This document shows, one piece after another, positions 28,760 through 38,068 of a stretch of DNA of 64,000 nt (position 1 is the stretch's first letter; every line of letters starts with the position of its first letter). Made by a program: the position numbers and the translations under genes. The notes under the pieces are model-generated. The model saw only the letters and a program-made list of their open reading frames with translations, did no database searches and had not been told where the DNA came from. Source of the DNA: Shewanella mangrovisoli (GTDB lineage: Bacteria > Pseudomonadota > Gammaproteobacteria > Enterobacterales > Shewanellaceae); contig NZ_CP080412.1 in the NCBI RefSeq assembly GCF_019457635.1, forward strand, positions 1,364,001 through 1,428,000, read 5' to 3'.

Positions 28760-29134
28760 TTACTGTCCACACACCTTAAGCAGAGCAAAACACAGGAGAC
28801 TAAATAGCGTGAGATCCCGCCACGCATGCCAGGTTTTACGCACGCAGAAGGCATAAATTATCGCGATGGCATAAAACAAAAATGCCAACATATTGGCCGT
28901 TAATGTGCTCTCAAATCGAGACATAGGCAGTACTTGCGTCAGTAAACAGGCTAGTGTTGCCGCCGCAATATAGCCCGCTAATAAGGCGGCACTGGCGCGA
29001 ACAAACACTTGAAAACCAAACTGGGTTTGATCTTGCTTAAACCAGCGTAAGGCTGCTTGAAAATAACCCGTCACTGCGGCAGTTGAAGCTGCCGAAGTTG
29101 CTGAAGGTGTATCTGATACAGGGATATGAGACAT
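28760..29134 (-). CDS. DUF3649-type membrane protein, first gene of the iron operon
   Basis: 124 residues. A flexible Ser/Thr/Ala N-terminus is followed by three membrane segments (about 47-65, 75-95 and 104-120). SAALLAGYIAAATLACLLTQ and FYAIAIIYAFCVRKTWHAWRDL are typical of DUF3649, a family found beside PepSY membrane proteins. It is first of three genes read leftwards; the Fur box is 160 bases upstream of its start. Function unknown beyond the context of iron uptake. Confidence 0.85.
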   Translation of the reverse strand: MSHIPVSDTPSATSAASTAAVTGYFQAALRWFKQDQTQFGFQVFVRASAALLAGYIAAATLACLLTQVLPMSRFESTLTANMLAFLFYAIAIIYAFCVRKTWHAWRDLTLFSLLCFALLKVCGQ

Positions 29135-29293
29135 AAGTGCTGCTTATTTCAGTCAATATTAAAACCGTTATGGCGACCTGCCATGTCACGCATACCACTC
29201 CATTGATTGTACTTATGCCTAACCCTGTCCACTTGGGTGCATGAGCAAAGGAGAGTTGCTACTCGGTTTGGAGTATAACTCAGTTTATTTAAA

Positions 29294-29308
29294 TGATAAA
29301 CAATATCA
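29294..29308. promoter_or_regulatory. Fur box of the PepSY operon
   Basis: TGATAAA-C-AATATCA matches the 7-1-7 Fur motif TGATAAT-N-ATTATCA at 12 of 14 positions, inside the wider palindrome AAATGATAAACAATATCATT. It lies in the 422-base gap between the iron operon and the divergent Aer-like gene. I see nothing else in that gap. Confidence 0.82.
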
Positions 29309-29556
29309 TTTGCGTTTATCTGTGAGATCCTTAACGTATTTGTGACGGAGCGAAATCACGCCGGACTCGTTTGCGCAGGAATAATTCAGCAATGTGCAAT
29401 CTGTCACAAATGTTTGGTTTTGTTGATGTGATTGATCTTACTTGTTTAGGATTTGGTTAATTTTTATGCTGCCATTGTGAGCTTAATCAAAGCAGGCATT
29501 CTGTCATTTTGGCAAAATGCGGCGCAACTTTCACATGGAATCCGTTAGTGCGCCCT

Positions 29557-31125
29557 ATGCAAACACATTCAAAAAATGGTGAAAAACACCTCTCCGAAAA
29601 CGCTATTCTCCTCTCGACGACCGATCTGAAGGGCAACATTAAGTATGTTAACCAGACCTTTTCGCAGATCAGTGAATATAGCGTTGCCGAGTTGCAGGGA
29701 AGCCCGCATAACATAGTCCGCCATGGTGATATGCCTGCCGCCGCTTTTAAAATGCTTTGGGAGCGGATAAGAAGCGGTAAACCTTGGATGGGCATTGTTA
29801 AAAATAGAACCAAAACAGGGGGCTATTATTGGGTCAATGCCTATGTCGCACCAGTATATGAGAACGGCAAAATCCATGAATATCAATCGGTTCGTCGCCA
29901 AGCGACTCCAGAGCAAATCAAGGCGGCCGAAGAGATCTATCAAGGGATAAATCAAGGTAAAGAGTCTAAAGCATTAAAAAAAGACCGGTTAGGATTTGGC
30001 GGGAAAGTCCTTACGGCGATGTTGTTTACTATCGCGTTAACCGCATCCTTAGCGACTTATTCGCCCATCTTGGCTGTGCTAGCGGGTGGGCTGATTGCTT
30101 GGGGACTGTGGTACATGCTTATGCGGCCTTTTCAGGAATTAGTGCGGGTGGCCAGTAATATTATCGATGACCCTGTTGCTATGGGCGTTTACACCGGCAG
30201 ACAGGATGAAATCGGTAAAATTGATCTTGCCCTGCGATTTTTAATTACCGAAATCGGCGGCGTAGTCGGCCGAATGGCGGATTCTGCCAGTGAGATCCAA
30301 GAGCAGAGTGTCAATCTTAAACAAACTATCACCAATACCTGGGAGCACGCCGATAGTCAGAGCGCGCAGACCACGCAGGCAGCAACAGCGATGGAGCAAA
30401 TGAGCGCCAGCTTTGCGGAAGTGACGGACAATATACACCGCACCGCATCCGAGATGGTTTCTAGTCATCAGGCGGCGCAGCGCGGTCATTCACGGCTTGA
30501 AACCGTTATCGAGGCGATACATCAGTTAAGTGTGCAAGTGAGCCATTTTTCCGATGTGGTGCAAACGATTGAGCAGGATAGTCAAGCAATTCATCAAGTG
30601 TTAGAAGTGATCCGCTCCATCGCCGATCAAACCAATCTGTTAGCACTCAATGCGGCGATTGAAGCGGCGAGGGCGGGGGAAAGTGGCCGCGGCTTTGCCG
30701 TTGTTGCCGACGAAGTGCGGCAGTTATCTAGCCGAACCAGCCAGTCGACCTCGCAAATTGAGCAGATTGTCAGTCGCTTTAAAGACAGCACCCAAAGGGC
30801 CACATCGACCATGACGGCCGGGCAGGAGCAGGTTAAGCGCTCAGTCTCCTTAGCGCAGGATGCCAGTGTTGCCTTTGGCGAGCTGTTATCTTCTATTGCG
30901 AGGATCAATTCCTTAAGCGATGACAATGCGGCGGCAATGACGCAACAGACGTCGGTAGCGGCGGAAATTAGCCGTGCTATCCATGTGATCAGCGATTTGG
31001 CCCAACAGAGCTTACAACAGACACAGGATGCGGCGGCGAGGGGCGATCAGGTATCGCGCTTATCAACTAAAACCCACCACCTATCGCAACAATTTTGGCA
31101 GCAGAGCGTACAGCGTAAGTATTAA
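29557..31125 (+). CDS. aer: Aer-like PAS-containing chemoreceptor (energy taxis)
   Basis: 522 residues. The N-terminal PAS domain (about 15-115) reads [38 protein letters not shown] and [15 protein letters not shown], close to E. coli Aer, which binds FAD and senses redox state. Two adjacent membrane segments (about 148-190) form a hairpin without a periplasmic domain. A HAMP-like linker and the signalling hairpin tip ([19 protein letters not shown], near 357-375) follow. A TTG start 16 codons earlier is possible; ATG at 29557 gives the Aer-like N-terminus. It likely steers cells by respiration. Confidence 0.9.
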   Translation: MQTHSKNGEKHLSENAILLSTTDLKGNIKYVNQTFSQISEYSVAELQGSPHNIVRHGDMPAAAFKMLWERIRSGKPWMGIVKNRTKTGGYYWVNAYVAPVYENGKIHEYQSVRRQATPEQIKAAEEIYQGINQGKESKALKKDRLGFGGKVLTAMLFTIALTASLATYSPILAVLAGGLIAWGLWYMLMRPFQELVRVASNIIDDPVAMGVYTGRQDEIGKIDLALRFLITEIGGVVGRMADSASEIQEQSVNLKQTITNTWEHADSQSAQTTQAATAMEQMSASFAEVTDNIHRTASEMVSSHQAAQRGHSRLETVIEAIHQLSVQVSHFSDVVQTIEQDSQAIHQVLEVIRSIADQTNLLALNAAIEAARAGESGRGFAVVADEVRQLSSRTSQSTSQIEQIVSRFKDSTQRATSTMTAGQEQVKRSVSLAQDASVAFGELLSSIARINSLSDDNAAAMTQQTSVAAEISRAIHVISDLAQQSLQQTQDAAARGDQVSRLSTKTHHLSQQFWQQSVQRKY

Positions 31126-31354
31126 ATCTAGTCATGTGACTGGTTGGTTTATATTTATAGTCGATTATAAATCAACCAGTTACTCATTTTTAAAGTTCCC
31201 TTCAATTGCTATTTCTTTGATTGGTCTCACATTTAGCGACGACTAATACCCGTTTCAGTCGAAATATTTGTCTAGGGGGCTTGTGTTTTATTTGCCATGC
31301 CCCAAGCTCTAATAGTGAAGCGAAAAAAAGTAAAGACACTAAAAGGGACAACCT

Positions 31355-31711
31355 ATGAAAATTAATCTTTCTGGTCACCATGTCGATGTTACTGATTCTG
31401 TAAAAGAACACGTTAACGAAAAGTTTTCTAAAATCGCCACTCATTTCCCCACATTGATCGGCCTCGATATCATTATTGCTAAGGAGCATGGCGAGTTTCA
31501 GGTTGAAATTAGAACGAATTATGAAGGCAGTCGCATCTCAGCCTCGGGTACGGATGAAATCATGTATCCCGCGATTGCCGCCGCAGCGAAAAAACTCGAT
31601 GCTGCACTTAAACACCGTAAAGGCCAATTAAAGGCGGACTTACATGAAAAGCCGACCTGCACTACACCGCCAATCGCCCATGAAATTATCCAAGAGATGG
31701 ATTTGCGCTAG
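31355..31711 (+). CDS. hpf: Ribosome hibernation promoting factor HPF (short form)
   Basis: 118 residues. The start MKINLSGHHVDVTDSVKEHV matches E. coli HPF (MQLNITGNNVEITEALREFV), then FSKIATHFPTLIGLDIIIAKE and SASGTDEIMYPAIAAAAKKL. It binds the 30S subunit and promotes 100S ribosome dimers in resting cells. Compared with E. coli HPF it has an extra C-terminal tail of about 20 residues. It is a single gene with AAGGGAC before ATG and a terminator after it. The paralogue raiA lies at 11457. Confidence 0.92.
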   Translation: MKINLSGHHVDVTDSVKEHVNEKFSKIATHFPTLIGLDIIIAKEHGEFQVEIRTNYEGSRISASGTDEIMYPAIAAAAKKLDAALKHRKGQLKADLHEKPTCTTPPIAHEIIQEMDLR

Positions 31712-31733
31712 GGATTAAGCTTTAAGATGCAAT

Positions 31734-31760
31734 AAAAAAGGGCCTGTAGGCCCTTTTTTA
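31734..31760. terminator. Bidirectional terminator after hpf
   Basis: AAAAAAGGGCC-TGTA-GGCCCTTTTTT, a symmetric hairpin between hpf and the convergent response regulator gene. Confidence 0.94.
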
Positions 31761-31852
31761 TTGGCTGCGCTTTGGCTTAAACCAAGTCGTTAAAGTCAAA
31801 ATACTTAGAGCCAAGGTATTTAAAGCCTGTTGCCTTAAACTCGCCATACCAA

Positions 31853-32530
31853 TTAAATCAAAGAAAGCTGCAATCCCTTCAGCACGGCTTGGGTGCGGTC
31901 ACGGCAATCGAGTTTAGCCAGTATGGTGGAGACATGGTTTTTGACCGTGCCTTCAGCCAGAAATACCGCATTGGCGATTTCTTTATTGGAAAATCCCCCC
32001 GCCATAAAGCCTAAGATCTCCCGCTCGCGATCGGATAATAAGCCGTGAGTCGGCCCGCTTTGCGCCGTTGGCGAGGATTGCTGCATCTGTTCAAGTACTG
32101 AAGGCTCTATCAAGTGTCCGCCCTGAGCGACGGTTTCAATGGCATGCAGTAACTTATCCAGTGACACATCCTTCAATAAGAAACCATTTGCACCTGCTTG
32201 CAGGCTATTTAAAAACAATTCGCTGTCATCAAAGGTGGTTAACATAATCACAGGTAGGGGATTTTGTGCGGCGCGAAGCTGTTTTAACAGACTGATACCA
32301 TCAAGCACTGGCATGCGTATATCGCTTAGCAACACATCTATCGCTTCAGTTTGCAGCAGTTTCAGCGCCTGTTGACCATTCTCTGCCTGCCAAATCACTT
32401 TGATATGTTGTGAGATGGCAATCAGGCTGGCGATGCCTTGACGCACCAATTGCTGATCTTCCACTAATCCCACTCTAATCGGGCGAGGCGCTGGCGGATA
32501 ATCTTCGGTCATTATTTGATGACTTTCCAT
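31853..32530 (-). CDS. Response regulator, NarL/LuxR type
   Basis: 225 residues. The receiver domain starts IRVGLVEDQQLVRQGIASLI; the phosphoacceptor is Asp70 in LLSDIRMPVLDG, with Thr in MLTTFDD and Lys in LLKDVS. The C-terminal LuxR helix-turn-helix reads LSDREREILGFMAGGFSNKE. It pairs with the histidine kinase immediately upstream (46-base gap), resembling DesR-type systems. The target genes are unknown; the neighbours give no clear hint. Confidence 0.9.
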   Translation of the reverse strand: MESHQIMTEDYPPAPRPIRVGLVEDQQLVRQGIASLIAISQHIKVIWQAENGQQALKLLQTEAIDVLLSDIRMPVLDGISLLKQLRAAQNPLPVIMLTTFDDSELFLNSLQAGANGFLLKDVSLDKLLHAIETVAQGGHLIEPSVLEQMQQSSPTAQSGPTHGLLSDREREILGFMAGGFSNKEIANAVFLAEGTVKNHVSTILAKLDCRDRTQAVLKGLQLSLI

Positions 32531-32576
32531 GAATGTGACTTATTCCTTGGTTAACTGTTTCGTTATTAATGCCATT

Positions 32577-33737
32577 TTACGCTGCGTTGCCGCGCGGCAG
32601 ACGAATCATTAGCGAGCAGCCTTGGGCGTGCGAACCATCTTCGCTTATGTCATTGGGTTGCAAACGTGCGCTGCCGTGAAAAGGCGATAACCTTTCCAGC
32701 ATGCTACTTAGGCCAACGCCCTGAGAGGCGCTTTGGCTTATCCCTTGGCCATTATCTTTAAGGCGAATGATAAGCTCTGCTTGCTCCTCTTGCATCGACA
32801 GCGTGAGCTGATTGGCCTTGCCATGGCGCACGGCATTACTGATCCCTTCCTGCAACACCAGCAATAAGGCCTGAGCCAGTTCAGTCGACTGGAGCGGCAT
32901 TAAAGATTCATACCGCAGGCTAACATTGGGCAAACGGCTTGCAATGGCATCGAGCGGCGGCGTTAAATCGAGGCCAATATTCACCCGCTGCGCCCGAACC
33001 ACGGCGCGAATACTCTCTAATAATTCCTTGGCAAGCGATTTACTCTGATTGACTGTGGTTTTGAGTTCCGCCGGCGCCTGATGACTTAAGAGCTCAAGTT
33101 GCAGTGATAACGCCGTGAGCTGGTGGCCGAGAATATCGTGCAAATCTCGTGAGATCCTCAACCTCTCTTGCTGCTCGCTAGTTTGGCTCAGCAAGGCTCT
33201 GGTGGCGATAAGTTGTTGATTAAGCTGTTCCTGTATTCGGCGAGACTCGCGCTCGGATAATCTCGCTTGGCTACTGCTGTAGGCAAACAGCTGAAACCCC
33301 ATGTAAATAAGCACATTCACAATCACACTGCTTGAGGTTTGGGCGTGGAGGAGCAGGTAATAACCAAGATTGGCGAGCAGGATCTGTGCTATCGCGATGC
33401 GCCGACTAAAAAACTCTGGCAAGAGCGAAGCCCAGATCACCAGTAGAATGGGCAGCAATGGATGTTGACTCAACAGCATCAATCCGAAGACGCTGCCGAC
33501 GAGTGCACCGCTTAACAGCTTGCTCAGATTGAGGTTTTTTCGGGGGAAATCCTGCGTTGTTAATAACAAGAAGAGCAGAATAAATAAGGTATACAGGGCG
33601 AGATGGCTAAAGGTCGCGAGTGTGGGGAGCTTTGCTTGCATATCCTGATTGAGCCCTAGCCAAGCGATAAGCGCCCAGGTGAGGCTGCCTGCGCCAATCA
33701 GCATAGTTTCTGCTCTGATGAATCGATTTCCCTGCAC
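32577..33737 (-). CDS. Membrane sensor histidine kinase, DesK-like (HisKA_3)
   Basis: 386 residues. The N-terminal half has about five or six hydrophobic segments and no large periplasmic domain. The HisKA_3 helix follows with phosphoacceptor His200 in RISRDLHDILGHQLTALSLQL; the ATPase N box is EGISNAVRHGKA and the G motifs are DNGQGI and GVGLSSMLERL. Intramembrane sensing, as in DesK (membrane fluidity), is plausible but unproven. It is cotranscribed with the response regulator. Confidence 0.9.
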   Translation of the reverse strand: MQGNRFIRAETMLIGAGSLTWALIAWLGLNQDMQAKLPTLATFSHLALYTLFILLFLLLTTQDFPRKNLNLSKLLSGALVGSVFGLMLLSQHPLLPILLVIWASLLPEFFSRRIAIAQILLANLGYYLLLHAQTSSSVIVNVLIYMGFQLFAYSSSQARLSERESRRIQEQLNQQLIATRALLSQTSEQQERLRISRDLHDILGHQLTALSLQLELLSHQAPAELKTTVNQSKSLAKELLESIRAVVRAQRVNIGLDLTPPLDAIASRLPNVSLRYESLMPLQSTELAQALLLVLQEGISNAVRHGKANQLTLSMQEEQAELIIRLKDNGQGISQSASQGVGLSSMLERLSPFHGSARLQPNDISEDGSHAQGCSLMIRLPRGNAA

Positions 33738-33824
33738 TGATTGGTTTCCTGTTATTCATGCTGCCATCCATTCTAAGGCAAGAATGTAATAAGTCACAAA
33801 ATCACTAAGCCAATAAGCCACTAA

Positions 33825-33843
33825 GTCACATGGCAAATGTGAC
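33825..33843. promoter_or_regulatory. Palindromic operator candidate (GTCACAT-N5-ATGTGAC)
   Basis: A perfect 7-base inverted repeat with a 5-base spacer in the gap between the histidine kinase gene and the leader peptide at 33946. The half-site TGTGAC is close to a CRP half-site, but the spacing is one base short of the CRP optimum. Confidence 0.4.
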
Positions 33844-33945
33844 AGAGTTTCAGCGTCAGTCGGCTCATCAGTAATTTGATTTATTTCATTAAAATGTCAT
33901 CAATCTTGGCTTGATCTTCTTAAGCGGCTGGCATAGTTTGGCCTT

Positions 33946-34011
33946 ATGCACAAATTTATCGTTTACTTCACCCACACTACGACCACAACTGCTTCGGCGG
34001 TGCGTGCGTAG
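33946..34011 (+). CDS. Candidate Thr-rich leader peptide
   Basis: A 21-codon frame reading MHKFIVYFTHTTTTTASAVR then Ala and TAG. Six of seven consecutive codons are threonine (ACC CAC ACT ACG ACC ACA ACT), split by one histidine. A strong terminator begins 26 bases after its stop and a cysteine hydrolase gene begins 90 bases after it. The layout is that of an amino-acid attenuator and the peptide resembles thrL of the same genome. There is no clear ribosome site, and no strong antiterminator is obvious. Confidence 0.5.
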   Translation: MHKFIVYFTHTTTTTASAVRA

Positions 34012-34036
34012 CGATTTGTGCGTAAAATCGATTACT

Positions 34037-34068
34037 CAACCCCGCCCAAAGTGGCGGGGTTGTTTTTT
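34037..34068 (+). terminator. Terminator following the Thr-rich leader
   Basis: CAACCCCGCC and GGCGGGGTTG form a ten-pair stem with a CAAAGT loop, then six T. It lies 32 bases before the hydrolase start, upstream of the gene, as in attenuators. A small hairpin (CGATTT/AAATCG, 34012-34030) precedes it. Confidence 0.92.
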
Positions 34069-34100
34069 CCGTCTTTTGGGCAATAACGCTGGAGAATGTG

Positions 34101-34646
34101 ATGGATAACATGAGCTTGCCTAAAACTGCGCTGTTAATTATTGATATGCAGCAGGGACTATTTTACGCCGATGCGCCGCCCTTTAATCGGGAACTGGTGC
34201 TAAATAATATCAATCTCTTAATTGCCAACGCCCGTGAGGTTGGAGCACCGATTTGGGCGGTTCGCCATACGGGGCCTGAAGGTTCCCCGATAGCTGCCGG
34301 AACGGCAAATTGGCAATTAATAGAATCCTTAGCGATTAATCCGCAGCTGGATAATATCTTTGATAAAACCAAGCCAAGTTGTTTTTATCAAACTGGATTG
34401 GCAGAGGCATTAACCCATGAGGGGATAGGTGAGCTGGTGATAGTGGGGATGAAAACCCAGTATTGTATCGATACCACTTGTCGGATTGCGGCAGAGCTTG
34501 GCTGGCAGGTGGTGTTAGCCGCCGATGCGCACACTTGTATGGATACGGCGCAGCTCTCGGCTGAGGCGATTATTGCCCACCACAATGCCACGCTCCAGGG
34601 CGCCTTTGTGCGTTTAGCCAAGAGCGCGGATATTGAATTTCATTAA
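34101..34646 (+). CDS. Isochorismatase-like cysteine hydrolase
   Basis: 181 residues of the isochorismatase/nicotinamidase superfamily. The catalytic triad candidates are Asp15 (ALLIIDMQQGLF), a central Lys and Cys122 (VGMKTQYCIDTT), followed by the family stretch HTCMDTAQLSAEAIIAHHNATL. Members hydrolyse amides, nicotinamide, isochorismate or similar; substrate unknown here. GTG at 34098 is an alternative start; GGAG six bases before the ATG at 34101 favours that. It stands alone after the leader and terminator described above. Confidence 0.88.
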   Translation: MDNMSLPKTALLIIDMQQGLFYADAPPFNRELVLNNINLLIANAREVGAPIWAVRHTGPEGSPIAAGTANWQLIESLAINPQLDNIFDKTKPSCFYQTGLAEALTHEGIGELVIVGMKTQYCIDTTCRIAAELGWQVVLAADAHTCMDTAQLSAEAIIAHHNATLQGAFVRLAKSADIEFH

Positions 34647-34657
34647 TACTCGCAAAC

Positions 34658-34686
34658 AAAAACGCAGCCCTTAGGCTGCGTTTTTT
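34658..34686. terminator. Bidirectional terminator, hydrolase / YebC-like genes
   Basis: AAAAACGCAGCC-CTTA-GGCTGCGTTTTTT between convergent genes. Confidence 0.94.
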
Positions 34687-34716
34687 GATATCAAAGATTC
34701 TGATATCGTAATCAAC

Positions 34717-35439
34717 TTATTCTTGAATATCTGCGTTGTGATACACGTTTTGTACGTCGTCACAATCTTCTAATGCAGCAATAAACTTATCGAATGTGGC
34801 CACATCTTCACCAGACACTGGCGTCATGTTCTGTGGTACGAAGGTGATGTTTTCCACTTCGAAGTTGATGTCTGGCATCGCATCTGTCAGTGCTGTTTTG
34901 ACTTTGAAGAATTCAGTGTGCGGCGCGATAACACTAATCATGCCGTCTTCGACTTCCACTTCATTTACATCGGCATCGGCCATCATCAGAATTTCGAGGA
35001 TGGCGTCTTCGTCTTCACCTGGGAATACGAATACCGCAGATTGATCAAACATATGGCCAACCGTGCCCGGCGTACCGAGTTTGGCATCGTTCTTCACGAA
35101 GGCTTGACGCACTTCGGTGAAGGTACGTTTTACGTTATCGGTTAAGCAGTCCACGATAACCATGCAGTTACCTGGGCCGAAACCTTCATAACGGGCTGTA
35201 TCATAATCTTCACCGCCGCCGCCTTTGGCTTTATCGATTGCACGTTCAATAACGTGTGCTGGCACTTGGTCTTTCTTAGCACGTTCGATTAAACGGCGAA
35301 GTGATAAGTTGCCATCTGGCTCAACACCACCTTGCTTGGCGACTACGTAAATTTCTTTACCGTAGCGCGAGTAAAGGCGGGTTTTCTGGCCAGCTGTTTT
35401 CGCCATGGATTCTTTACGGTTTTGATATGCTCTGCCCAT
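34717..35439 (-). CDS. YebC/PmpR-family protein (YeeN subgroup)
   Basis: 240 residues. The start [17 protein letters not shown], then KIYAKFG-like [17 protein letters not shown], then [29 protein letters not shown] and the ending [15 protein letters not shown] are family hallmarks. YebC-type proteins were annotated as transcription regulators; recent work links them to relief of ribosome stalling at proline stretches. The unusual N-terminus ([12 protein letters not shown]) marks the YeeN branch. It is a single gene. Confidence 0.9.
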   Translation of the reverse strand: MGRAYQNRKESMAKTAGQKTRLYSRYGKEIYVVAKQGGVEPDGNLSLRRLIERAKKDQVPAHVIERAIDKAKGGGGEDYDTARYEGFGPGNCMVIVDCLTDNVKRTFTEVRQAFVKNDAKLGTPGTVGHMFDQSAVFVFPGEDEDAILEILMMADADVNEVEVEDGMISVIAPHTEFFKVKTALTDAMPDINFEVENITFVPQNMTPVSGEDVATFDKFIAALEDCDDVQNVYHNADIQE

Positions 35440-35830
35440 CTTGATCTCGTTAGCTCAAAAAAATTGCGCCGATATTAGCAGTTTTAAGTCTGGTTGTGCA
35501 GTCACTCGAACTGGATTTATTGCGGATAAAGCGATGGATACCACATTTTATGGTGGCATTAATTGTTGGCAGTTTTGACTTGAGGGATTGGGCAATTCTG
35601 CAATATCTATACTAAGGTCTAATGCCATAAGCACGATAGAGTGCTGATGATAGCGATATAGCTTATATTTCCTAAGGGCGAATAGTTCAATTTAGTCAGA
35701 GGGATAGACTCACTATACCGATCTTAATCTTGCCTATTTAACTTGGCTGCGGCGAAGCGAATAGCAAAGGATAGCATGTGAATGTCCGCTTCTCTCACTT
35801 CCCTTGTGCGTGTATTCAGTGAGAAACATT
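35440..35830. other. Gap between the YebC-like gene and a chemoreceptor gene
   Basis: About 390 bases holding divergent promoters. I looked for a sigma-28 type promoter (GCCGATAA) for the chemoreceptor and found only a partial match (ACCGATCT near 35717). No gene seen. Confidence 0.4.
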
Positions 35831-37402
35831 ATGGAATTACAACATAAAGTCGCCATTGCGCTCAGCTTTGTTTTGGTCGTACTCAGTAGCCTTCTTCTCA
35901 ACGCGATAGCATTGTCCGGTTTCATGCAGGCGTTGATCTTAGGGGCAATTGTCTGTGCTTGGGTGCTGTGGATAGTGCAGCGCTTGGTGAGCCATTACAC
36001 GCCAAAGCCTGAGCAAGTAACGAAGGCATTCAACTCTGTTAACTCGCCGGAGCATGAGATAAGTGTGCAAACCAGTAAGATTGCGATTGGCTCGGCTGAG
36101 GTATCGCATTTTATTGATCTATTGAATAAATCTATCGAGTCCAATGGTGAACATGCCAGCGTTATTGCGGTGGCTGCGTCACAATTAAGCCATACCACGG
36201 CGCTGTTAGGCGATAATGCCACGCATATTTTAGGGCAAACCCAAGAGGCTGAGCGTTTAAGTGTGCAGGGGCGAGACCAAGCGCAAAAGGGCGTATCGGC
36301 GATTGAATCATTAAGTGGTGACATCAATACCGCCGCGCAGCAAGTGCAAGCGCTAAAATCAAAAGCAGAGCAAATTCAAAAGATTACCGAAGTGATTAAC
36401 TCGGTTGCCGAGCAAACGAACTTACTGGCCCTCAATGCCGCGATTGAAGCTGCGCGGGCGGGTGAGCAGGGCCGAGGTTTTGCCGTGGTCGCCGATGAGG
36501 TCCGCAGCCTTGCGGGTAAAACGGCGGGCGCAACTAAAGATATTGGCAATATGCTGCTCGAGATCCGCGCCGAAACCGATAAAACCTCGGGGCTGATGGA
36601 GCGGGTCGTTTCGCAAACCGCCGATGTGGTGATGGCGATGGGAACGCTCGATGGCCATTTTACCGACATTTCAACGTCTGTGACTCATTCGGCGCAGGCT
36701 CTGGGGGATATGGAAGATTCACTCAAACAATATAACCACACCACCAATGAGATCAGCAGCTCGGTGAGCCAAATTCGCGACTCCCTTACCGTCACAGGCA
36801 AACAAAGCCACAGCGTGTCGGAGCAAGCGTTTACCCTGTCTTTGACTACCGAAGGAATCTTTAAAGCGCTGGCAAATTGGGATACTCATACCTTTGACCA
36901 ACAAGTGTTGTTACTTGCCAATGAAGCGGCTAAAGCTTGTGGCGAAAAACTCTCACAGGGATTAGCTAATCGTAGTTTTACTGAAGCAGAGTTGTTTAAC
37001 CCACAATATCAGCCCATTGCTAATACTCAGCCGCAAAAGTACAGCACGGCGTTTGACCGCTATACCGATCAACATTTTCCTGCCATTCAAGAGCCTATTC
37101 TCGCCAAGCACGCTGAGATTATTTATGCCGGCGCCGTGGATAGAAAAGGCTACTTCCCAACCCACAATAAACGCTTTAGCCAAGCCTTAACTGGTAAGGT
37201 GGACATCGATATGGTGCATAATCGCACTAAGCGTTTGTTTAACGACCCTACCGGGATACGCTGCGGCGCCCATACTGAGCCGGTTTTACTGCAAACCTAT
37301 AAGCGGGATACCGGGGAGGTGATGCACGATTTATCCGTCCCTATCTATGTTAATGGTAAACACTGGGGCGGCTTTAGGGTTGGCTTTAAAGCGAAGTCCT
37401 AA
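35831..37402 (+). CDS. Methyl-accepting chemotaxis protein with C-terminal sensor-like domain
   Basis: 523 residues. Two close membrane segments (about 6-46) form a hairpin, so there is no periplasmic sensor. The signalling domain has [20 protein letters not shown] near 191-210. After the coiled coil, about 140 C-terminal residues form a separate soluble domain (from [20 protein letters not shown] to HWGGFRVGF) that contains [15 protein letters not shown] and [15 protein letters not shown]. Such domains occur in Vibrio and Shewanella receptors and probably sense an internal or membrane-linked cue. The frame opens nine codons earlier; ATG at 35831 starts the membrane segment properly. Confidence 0.9.
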   Translation: MELQHKVAIALSFVLVVLSSLLLNAIALSGFMQALILGAIVCAWVLWIVQRLVSHYTPKPEQVTKAFNSVNSPEHEISVQTSKIAIGSAEVSHFIDLLNKSIESNGEHASVIAVAASQLSHTTALLGDNATHILGQTQEAERLSVQGRDQAQKGVSAIESLSGDINTAAQQVQALKSKAEQIQKITEVINSVAEQTNLLALNAAIEAARAGEQGRGFAVVADEVRSLAGKTAGATKDIGNMLLEIRAETDKTSGLMERVVSQTADVVMAMGTLDGHFTDISTSVTHSAQALGDMEDSLKQYNHTTNEISSSVSQIRDSLTVTGKQSHSVSEQAFTLSLTTEGIFKALANWDTHTFDQQVLLLANEAAKACGEKLSQGLANRSFTEAELFNPQYQPIANTQPQKYSTAFDRYTDQHFPAIQEPILAKHAEIIYAGAVDRKGYFPTHNKRFSQALTGKVDIDMVHNRTKRLFNDPTGIRCGAHTEPVLLQTYKRDTGEVMHDLSVPIYVNGKHWGGFRVGFKAKS

Positions 37403-37717
37403 CTAGTGTATTTATTCTAAATTTATTGCATAACGACCCAGTATAAAATGTTGGGTAGATGTGATCTTTTACGCGTATTTGATTAACAAACTAGAAATAG
37501 ATTGGCATCCATTTGCTGAAGTGCTTAAATAACTGGATATTCATGGCGCTAAGATGTTCCTATCTGTTGTAATTAGGCTTGTCGCTTGGTATTTTTTTAG
37601 TTTGTTGATTTTTAAAGGTAAAAAGCATCTTGGAGTTTTGTTGTTATAAGAGATGAAGGGAGACTCTTGCCACTTTGATCGATAGCAGTAGATTCTGCTT
37701 AATGTGAGTTAAAAGTT
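37403..37717. other. Gap before a small conserved protein gene
   Basis: About 315 AT-rich bases. No gene, strong hairpin or recognised promoter was seen. Confidence 0.4.
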
Positions 37718-37942
37718 ATGCAAGCAACACAAGCGACTGTTACCGTTTTATATTATGACGCCCCTGTCGGGTTAATTATGCATAATGCGGTGTTAGAAGG
37801 TTTACCTGTTAGCGACTCTGGTCGTGTGATGATCCCTGCGAGTTTTCGCAAAGGAAAATCGATTATCGCCGTGCTAGAAGGTGAGTGTAAGATATTGAAC
37901 TCACTCGGTGAGCGGGTGTTTGCACAGGCTAATATAGGTTAA
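37718..37942 (+). CDS. Small conserved protein, possibly TIGR02922 family
   Basis: 74 residues, soluble. The sequence VTVLYYDAPVGLIMHNAVLE, then SGRVMIPASFRKGKSIIAVLEGECKILNSLGERV, resembles a small Shewanella/Colwellia/Vibrio family of unknown function (TIGR02922 from memory, not checked). It is a single gene followed by a strong terminator. The ribosome site is weak. Confidence 0.7.
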   Translation: MQATQATVTVLYYDAPVGLIMHNAVLEGLPVSDSGRVMIPASFRKGKSIIAVLEGECKILNSLGERVFAQANIG

Positions 37943-37978
37943 CAAAAACGAAAAATAGCACTGGCAAAACATAAAACG

Positions 37979-38016
37979 AAAAGGACGATAAAGTTGATTT
38001 ATCGTCCTTTTGCTTT
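37979..38016 (+). terminator. Terminator after the small conserved protein gene
   Basis: AAAAGGACGATAAA and TTTATCGTCCTTTT form a long stem with a GTTGA loop and T-rich tail. Confidence 0.92.
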
Positions 38017-38068
38017 TGGGGCTAAAGCGACATAAGCCTTGTTTACGCTCGGCTGTTATTTGCAAACA

